Of a stretch of DNA of 64,000 nt, positions 58,772 through 64,000 are shown in pieces. The translations under genes were made by a program, and so were the position numbers. This stretch comes from Polymorphospora lycopeni. Its GTDB lineage: Bacteria > Actinomycetota > Actinomycetes > Mycobacteriales > Micromonosporaceae. The stretch's first letter is position 1; each line of letters begins with the position of its first letter. The stretch spans positions 60,385 to 124,384 of the forward strand of contig NZ_JBCGDC010000005.1 of assembly GCF_042237075.1 (NCBI RefSeq). The letters are read 5' to 3'. The notes below the pieces were generated by a model that ran no database searches, was not told the origin of the DNA, and worked only from the letters and a program-made list of their open reading frames with translations.

Positions 58772-59692
58772 GTGGTTCAGGCCGTCCACTTCGCCGCGTC
58801 ACTCCTGGCCTGTTATGTGACCGCCCAGGTGCTGCTGCGTACGGGTTGGTTGGGTCGCTCGTGGACGTGGCACAGTCCGCGGGTGGCGATCGTGTGCTGG
58901 CAGGCGCTCGGCCTGGCGTTCGGGTTGTCGGCGATCGGCCTGCCGATGGCGCTGGGGCTCGGGCCGTACGGGACGGGCACCGGCGCGGCCCTGTGGATGC
59001 TGGCGACCGACCTGTTCGGTGGCCGGCTGCCGGCGGGGATGACCGTGGTGCACCTGGGGCTGGTCGGGATCGGGTTCGGGGTGGCCGCGACGCTGCTCGG
59101 GACGCTGGCCCGCAGCCTGCTCGGCGCCTTGCGCGTCCAGCGCCGGCACCGCGACCTGCTGACCCTGGTGGCGCGGAACGATCCGGCGGTGCCGGGCGCG
59201 CTGGTCCTCGACCATCCGAGCGCGGCGGCCTACTGCCTGCCCGGGGTACGGCCGCGTGTGGTGGTCAGTGCCGGCACCCTCTCCCTGCTCGACCGGTCGC
59301 AGCTGGCGGCGGTGCTCAGCCACGAACGGGCGCACGCCGACGAGCGGCACGATCTGGTGCTGTTGCCGTTCACCGCGCTGTGCCGGGCGCTGCCCTGGGT
59401 GCGCTGGGTGCGTACGGCGCACGACGAGGTGGCGCTGCTGGTGGAGATGCGCGCCGACGACAAGGCGCGGCGGCTGCACGCCGACGAGTCGCTGGCGGCG
59501 GCGTTGCTGCGGTTCGCGACCGCGCCGTCGCGGGTGACCCCGGCCGGGGCGCTCGGCATCGCCGACAGCCATCTCGACGCCCGGGTGAGTCGGCTGCGGG
59601 TGACCGGCCGGCCGCCGCGACTGCGGGTGGCGTCGGCACTGGGCGTGGCGGCGCTGCTGGTGTCAATACCGGTCACCCTCTTCGTTTCCTGA
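58772..59692 (+). CDS. M56 family (BlaR1-like) membrane metallopeptidase
   Basis: Protein of 306 residues with three N-terminal helices, a cytoplasmic zinc domain with SHERAHADERHD (HExxH) and a downstream glutamate-containing VEMRADDKARRLH, and a final C-terminal helix. It lacks the extracellular penicillin-binding sensor of BlaR1, as in the short actinobacterial members. It should cleave the BlaI-type repressor when activated. GTG at 58772, 4 bases after the repressor stop, so the two form one operon. Confidence 0.88.
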   Translation: MVQAVHFAASLLACYVTAQVLLRTGWLGRSWTWHSPRVAIVCWQALGLAFGLSAIGLPMALGLGPYGTGTGAALWMLATDLFGGRLPAGMTVVHLGLVGIGFGVAATLLGTLARSLLGALRVQRRHRDLLTLVARNDPAVPGALVLDHPSAAAYCLPGVRPRVVVSAGTLSLLDRSQLAAVLSHERAHADERHDLVLLPFTALCRALPWVRWVRTAHDEVALLVEMRADDKARRLHADESLAAALLRFATAPSRVTPAGALGIADSHLDARVSRLRVTGRPPRLRVASALGVAALLVSIPVTLFVS

Positions 59693-59804
59693 GCCCGGCC
59701 AGCCGCCCGGGCACGCGAGATACCGACTCCTATAGGTAGGCAAACTACGTGTAGCCTGCCCCGCAATGGTGGCCCGACCTGGGCCCGAAGACCGGAGGGT
59801 GGCC

Positions 59805-61061
59805 ATGGACCCGCTGCTCCTCGCGCGCCTGCAGTTCGCCACGACGACCTCGGCGCACTTCCTCTTCGTACTGGTGACGCTCGGCCTCGTGACCCTGCTC
59901 GTCTACCTGCACACCGCCTGGTTCGTGACCAAGAAACCGGAGTACGAGCGGCTGCTGCGCTTCTGGGGCACCCTCTACGTGATCAACTACGTGCTCGGCA
60001 TCGGCACCGGCATCGTGCTGGAGTTCCAGTTCGGGCTCAACTGGAGCGGGCTGTCCCGCTACGTCGGCAACGTCTTCGGGGCGCCGCTGGCGATGGAGAC
60101 GCTGGTCGCGTTCTTCCTCGAGTCGACGTTCCTCGGCATGTGGATCTTCGGTTGGCACCGGCTGCGGCGGGGCGTACACCTGGCGCTGCTCTGGGGCGTC
60201 GCGCTGACCGCGTACCTGTCGGCGTTCTGGGTCATGGTCGCGAACGCGTGGCTGCAGAACCCGGTCGGCTACCGGATCGAGGACGGCGTCGCGCACCTCA
60301 CCGACTTCGGCGCCCTGCTCACCAACCCCGCGCTGGGCAGCGCGCTCGGGCACGTCGTCGCCGCCGCGCTGGTCACCGGCGGGATTCTGATGGCCGGCGT
60401 CAGCGCCTGGCACCTGATCCGGCGTACGCCCGACCACGACCTCTTCCGGCGGTCGCTGCGGATCGGCCTGGTCACCACGACGGTCGCCACGATCGCCACG
60501 GTCGGCTTCGGCTTCGCGCAGTTCGTCGTGCTCGCCACCACCCAGCCCACCAAGCTCGGCGGCGACCCGGCCGACAGCGCCGCGCTGATAGACGAGTGGA
60601 CCACCCGGTTCGGGCCTGGCGACTACTCGCCACCGGCATGGACCGGTGTCCCGCTCGAACTGATGATCATGATCGGATTCGGTCTGCTGCTCCTCGCCGT
60701 GCTCGTGCCGCTCTGCTGGCGGGACTACATCATCCGGCTCCGGTTCCCGCTCTACCTGCTGCTGTTCGCCGTACCGCTGCCGTTCCTCGCCTCGATCTCC
60801 GGCTGGATCACCCGTGAGGTCGGTCGCCAGCCCTGGGCGGTCTACGGGCTGCTCAGCACCACCGACGCGGTCACCCCGGCCAGCGGCGGGCTCATGCTCG
60901 CCTCGCTGATCGGCTTCACCCTGCTGCTCGGCGCGCTCGTGGTCGCCAACTGGATCATCTTCGCCCGGTACGCGGCCCGGGGCGCGCACCCCGACCTGGC
61001 TCTCGGCCGGCCGGTCGACGACCAGCCCGCGGCTCCCCGCCCCGACCCGGCGCTCGTCTGA
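59805..61061 (+). CDS. cydA: Cytochrome bd ubiquinol/menaquinol oxidase subunit I
   Basis: Membrane protein of 418 residues, subunit I of the high-affinity terminal oxidase that reduces O2 to water with quinol. It shows the haem ligands His (TTTSAHFLFV, first helix) and those around FLESTFLGMWIFGWHRL, the quinol region, and the signature GWITREVGRQPWAVYG. It is short (mycobacterial CydA is about 485), so the Q-loop is of the short type. ATG at 59805 with GGAGGG. The promoter region contains a TAGGC...GCCTG inverted repeat at about 59737-59759. First gene of the cydABDC operon. Confidence 0.93.
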   Translation: MDPLLLARLQFATTTSAHFLFVLVTLGLVTLLVYLHTAWFVTKKPEYERLLRFWGTLYVINYVLGIGTGIVLEFQFGLNWSGLSRYVGNVFGAPLAMETLVAFFLESTFLGMWIFGWHRLRRGVHLALLWGVALTAYLSAFWVMVANAWLQNPVGYRIEDGVAHLTDFGALLTNPALGSALGHVVAAALVTGGILMAGVSAWHLIRRTPDHDLFRRSLRIGLVTTTVATIATVGFGFAQFVVLATTQPTKLGGDPADSAALIDEWTTRFGPGDYSPPAWTGVPLELMIMIGFGLLLLAVLVPLCWRDYIIRLRFPLYLLLFAVPLPFLASISGWITREVGRQPWAVYGLLSTTDAVTPASGGLMLASLIGFTLLLGALVVANWIIFARYAARGAHPDLALGRPVDDQPAAPRPDPALV

Positions 61062-61071
61062 GGAGGCCCCG

Positions 61072-62076
61072 ATGGAAACCCTCTGGTACGCCCTGTTCGG
61101 CCTCTTCTTCGCCACCTACCTGGTGCTCGGCGGCTACGACTACGGCACCGGGCTGCTGCTCGCCCGCACCCGGTCCGTCGACGGCCGGCGGGCCATCCTC
61201 AACGCCGTCGGACCCTTCTTCCTCGGCAACGAGGTCTGGCTGGTCGCGGCCATCGGCATCCTCATCGGCGCCTTCCCGTTCCTCGAAGGCGAACTCCTCT
61301 CCGGCCTGTACCCCGCCGTCGCGCTCGCGCTGGCCGGTGTCGTCGTCGTCACCGTCGCCGTACAACTGCGCAGCCGGCCGGCCAGCCCTCGGATCCGCAC
61401 CGCCTGGGACCGCGCCGTCATCGCCGGTTCCGTGATCGCCGCACTCGGTTGGGGTGCCGTGCTGGCCGGGCTGCTCCAGGGGGTCCCGCTCCAGGCCGGG
61501 CGGCACGCCATCGGCGTCGGGCACGTCTTCACCCCGTTCGTCGCCGCCGGGGCGCTCGCCCTGCTGGCCCTGGTCACCGTGCATGGCGCCGCCTTCCTCG
61601 CGCTGCGCCTGCCGGCCGGGCCGGCCGACCACTTCGCCCGGCTCGGCCGCCGCCTGGCACCGGCCGCGATCGGCGCCGTCGGCCTGGCCGCCGCCGTCGG
61701 CGCCCTGTCCGACCGGGTACGCGCCGCCGTCCAGCAGCCGGGTGTGGCCGTACTCATGCTCGTGGTCCTGGTCACCGCACTGGCCGTCGCCGGCACCGCG
61801 ATCACCCGGCGTCCCGGGCTCGCGTTCGCCGCCACCTCGCTCGCGGTCGCCCTGCCGGTGCTGCTCGTCGGGGCCGCGACCTGGCCGTACGCGCTGTTCT
61901 CCAGTGCCGACCCGGCCGCCGGCATCACCGTCGCCGAGGCCGCCGCCAGCGACCCCACCCTGCGCCTGCTGACCTGGGCGGCGCTGCCGCTCCTGCCGGC
62001 CCTACTAGGCTTTCAACTGATGAGCTGGTGGGTCTTCCGCGGACGCACCGACGGCCGGGCACCGGTGTACTGGTGA
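61072..62076 (+). CDS. cydB: Cytochrome bd oxidase subunit II
   Basis: Membrane protein of 334 residues with eight or nine helices. It has the CydB signature GGYDYGTGLLLARTRS near the N terminus, FFLGNEVWLVAAIG, and LQGVPLQAGRHAIGVGHVFTPF. Subunit II binds no haem but is needed for oxidase assembly. ATG at 61072, 10 bases after the cydA stop. Its TGA overlaps the cydD GTG by four bases (GTGA), showing translational coupling. Confidence 0.93.
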   Translation: METLWYALFGLFFATYLVLGGYDYGTGLLLARTRSVDGRRAILNAVGPFFLGNEVWLVAAIGILIGAFPFLEGELLSGLYPAVALALAGVVVVTVAVQLRSRPASPRIRTAWDRAVIAGSVIAALGWGAVLAGLLQGVPLQAGRHAIGVGHVFTPFVAAGALALLALVTVHGAAFLALRLPAGPADHFARLGRRLAPAAIGAVGLAAAVGALSDRVRAAVQQPGVAVLMLVVLVTALAVAGTAITRRPGLAFAATSLAVALPVLLVGAATWPYALFSSADPAAGITVAEAAASDPTLRLLTWAALPLLPALLGFQLMSWWVFRGRTDGRAPVYW

Positions 62077-63842
62077 GCAACCGCCGCCCCTTCGATCCGC
62101 GCCTGCTGCGCCGGGTCCCCGCGACCCGGCGCCACCTGGCCGTGCTCGGACTCCTGGGGGTCGGCGCCGCCGCACTGGTCATCACGCAGGCGACCGCGCT
62201 CGCGACCGTGCTGGCCGAGGCGATCCACGGCCGGCTCGACCGCACCGCGCTCGCCGTCTTCGTCGTCACCGTCGCCGCCCGGGCCGGGCTGGTCTGGGCA
62301 CAGGGCGTGGTCGCCGCCCGCAGCGCCGCCGCGGTCAAGGCGGCGCTACGGGTCGACCTGCTCGACGCGGTCGGCCGGCGCGGGCCGGGCTGGCTCGCCG
62401 GCCAGCGGGCCGGCACGATCGCCACCCTCACCGGGCGCGGGCTGGACGCGCTCGACGCCTACTTCACCGGCTACCTTCCCCAACTCGTGCTCAGCGTCAC
62501 CGTGCCGATCGCGGTGCTGGCCCGGCTGACCTTCGCCGACTGGAGTTCGGCGCTGATCGTCGCGGTCACCCTGCCGCTCATCCCGATCTTCGGCGCGCTG
62601 CTGGGCTGGCAGGCCCAGGCCGCGACCGAACGGCAGTGGCGCCGCCTCTCCCGGCTCGGCGGGCACTTCCTCGACATGGTCGCCGGGCTGCCCACGCTGC
62701 GCGCCTTCGGCCGGGCCCGGGCCCAGGTCGACGTCGTACGCCGGATGGCCGACGGTCACCGTCGGGCGACGATGAGCACCCTGCGCATCGCGTTCCTGTC
62801 GGCACTCGTCCTGGAACTGGTCGCCACGCTGTCGGTGGCGCTGGTCGCCGTACCGATCGGGCTGCGGCTGCTCGGCGGCGGGCTGACCCTCCAGACCGCG
62901 CTGCTGGTGCTGCTGCTCACCCCCGAGGCATACCTGCCGCTGCGGGCCGCCGGCAGCCGCTTCCACGCCAGCATGGAGGGGCTGACCGCGCTCGACGAGG
63001 CGCTGACCCTGTCCACCCGGGAGAAGCCCGGGCCCGGTGTCACGGCCACCCCGCGCGAGGCGGCGGCCACCCCGGCGCCGGGCGGCGCGATCCGGCTGGA
63101 GTCGGTGACCGTCGACTACGGGCGTACGGTCGCCCTGCGCGACGTCTCGCTGACCATCCGGCCCGGTGAACGGATCGCGGTCGTCGGCCCCAGCGGCGCC
63201 GGCAAGAGCACGCTGCTCGGCCTGCTGCTCGGGTTCGTCACCCCGACCGGCGGGCGGGTCGTCACCGGCGCCGACCGGTGGCCGGCCACCGGCGACGAAC
63301 CCGGGCTGGTGCTCGTCGACGGCGCCGGCCCCGCCGACGTCGACCTCGACGCCTGGCGGCGGCGGATCGCCTGGGTGCCGCAACGCGCCCACCTGTTCGC
63401 CGCCTCGCTGGCCGACAACATCCGGCTCGGCCACCCCGATGCCCCGGCCGACGCCGTACGGCGGGCGGTGCGCGCCGCGAACCTCGACGACGTCGTACTC
63501 GGCCTGCCCGACGGGCTCGACACCCTGCTCGGCGAACGCGGTCACGGCCTGTCCAGCGGGCAGCGGCAGCGGGTCGCCCTGGCCCGCGCCTTCCTGCGGG
63601 TCGAGTTCGCCGGCCCCGAGCCGCTGATCCTGCTCGACGAGCCGACCGCGCGCCTCGACGGTGCCGCCGAGGCGGTCGTCCTCGACGCCACCCGTCGCCT
63701 GGTCGCCGGCCGGACCGCGTTGCTCGTCGCCCACCGGCCGGCACTGCTGCGGGAGGCCGACCGGGTGTTGCGCGTCGACGACGGGACGGTCCGCGAACTG
63801 ACCCCCGACCGTCCGGCGCCCGACGTGGTGGCGACCGCATGA
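62073..63842 (+). CDS. cydD: Thiol reductant ABC exporter, CydD subunit
   Basis: Fused membrane/ATPase half-transporter of 589 residues. It exports cysteine or glutathione and is needed for haem insertion into cytochrome bd. Six helices (residues about 20-330) are followed by an ABC domain: Walker A GPSGAGKSTLLG, Q-loop VPQRAHLFAASLADNIRLG, signature LSSGQRQRVALARAFL, Walker B LILLDEPTARLD and H-loop VAHRPALL. The GTG at 62073 overlaps the cydB stop, and its TGA overlaps the cydC ATG. Confidence 0.92.
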   Translation: MSNRRPFDPRLLRRVPATRRHLAVLGLLGVGAAALVITQATALATVLAEAIHGRLDRTALAVFVVTVAARAGLVWAQGVVAARSAAAVKAALRVDLLDAVGRRGPGWLAGQRAGTIATLTGRGLDALDAYFTGYLPQLVLSVTVPIAVLARLTFADWSSALIVAVTLPLIPIFGALLGWQAQAATERQWRRLSRLGGHFLDMVAGLPTLRAFGRARAQVDVVRRMADGHRRATMSTLRIAFLSALVLELVATLSVALVAVPIGLRLLGGGLTLQTALLVLLLTPEAYLPLRAAGSRFHASMEGLTALDEALTLSTREKPGPGVTATPREAAATPAPGGAIRLESVTVDYGRTVALRDVSLTIRPGERIAVVGPSGAGKSTLLGLLLGFVTPTGGRVVTGADRWPATGDEPGLVLVDGAGPADVDLDAWRRRIAWVPQRAHLFAASLADNIRLGHPDAPADAVRRAVRAANLDDVVLGLPDGLDTLLGERGHGLSSGQRQRVALARAFLRVEFAGPEPLILLDEPTARLDGAAEAVVLDATRRLVAGRTALLVAHRPALLREADRVLRVDDGTVRELTPDRPAPDVVATA

Positions 63843-64000
63843 CGCCCACCACCGCCGCCGACCGGACGAGCGCAACGGTCCCGTCGCCCACGCCGGCCCC
63901 GGCCGGAACCGGCGGCCGGGCGGACACCCGCGCCGGTGGCCGGGGCGGCGGTGGCACCCCGGCCGGAGCGCGCCGGCTCGGCGCCGAGCGCACCGTGCTG
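63839..64000 (+). CDS. cydC: Start of the CydC subunit gene (partial, cut by the window end)
   Basis: ATG at 63839 overlaps the cydD TGA (ATGA). The visible 54 codons encode a Pro/Ala/Thr/Gly-rich disordered leader ending LGAERTVL, before the first membrane helix. Identity as CydC is inferred from position in the cydABDC operon and coupling to cydD; no transporter motif is visible yet. The N-terminal extension appears longer than is usual. Confidence 0.65.
   Translation, partial: MTPTTAADRTSATVPSPTPAPAGTGGRADTRAGGRGGGGTPAGARRLGAERTVL

Overview
This is a 64-kb piece of a high-GC actinobacterial chromosome, most likely Micromonosporaceae (Micromonospora-like). The reasons are the heavy G/C bias at third codon positions, many GTG starts, the acyl-CoA carboxylase epsilon subunit, GuaB1, an Rv1086-type Z-prenyltransferase, PASTA-less Ser/Thr kinases and the DUF4349, GPP34 and PhoH/PIN proteins. 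It is draft sequence: there is one run of 124 N (4610-4733) and two single-N joins (54098, 54308) that carry duplicated contig ends.

Layout. 1-6270: end of a probable transporter, ferredoxin-NADP reductase, rhomboid protease, lytic transglycosylase, PhoH/PIN ATPase, two small coupled hypotheticals and an HTH regulator. 6550-12312: small membrane protein, trehalose-phosphatase, Z-prenyl diphosphate synthase, membrane protein and PEP carboxykinase. 12747-17451: sigma factor with a built-in zinc finger, two GtrA proteins, MaoC protein, PH-domain protein, biotin ligase and small membrane protein. 17531-30217: the acyl-CoA carboxylase locus (accD, accE, maf, accA), interrupted twice, by a frameshifted sigma-factor pair plus M50 protease and Ser/Thr kinase, and by a compact three-gene cassette resembling type VII secretion substrates plus mycosin. 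30370-41105: GuaB1, a TetR/DoxX divergon, an editing-less threonyl-tRNA synthetase behind a threonine-rich leader peptide and hairpin, the transglutaminase/alpha-E/ATP-grasp operon, DedA, an LpdA-type flavoprotein and a gamma-glutamylcyclotransferase-like protein. 41160-54959: acetyltransferase, metallo-hydrolase, DUF4349 lipoprotein, M20 amidohydrolase, a second kinase, phosphosugar mutase, GPP34, NUDIX and upp. 55109-64000: deoC with two aldehyde dehydrogenases, a BlaI/M56 pair and cydABDC (cydC is cut by the window end).

Genes that work together. BirA should biotinylate AccA, which works with AccD and AccE. Upp and DeoC handle nucleoside salvage. CydABDC makes and assembles cytochrome bd oxidase. 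The ATP-grasp, alpha-E and transglutaminase proteins form a conserved operon of unknown chemistry.

The strongest candidates for something new are: (1) the EspC-like / PPE-like / mycosin cassette at 24046-26896, whose middle 1.5 kb is much poorer in GC than both of its ends; (2) a candidate ribosome-mediated attenuator (leader peptide with three consecutive Thr codons, then a 19-bp hairpin) in front of thrS; and (3) a family of about 330-400-bp structured intergenic elements, four copies in this window, each starting at the stop codon of a different gene in the same orientation relative to that gene and ending in a strong hairpin whose arms covary between copies.
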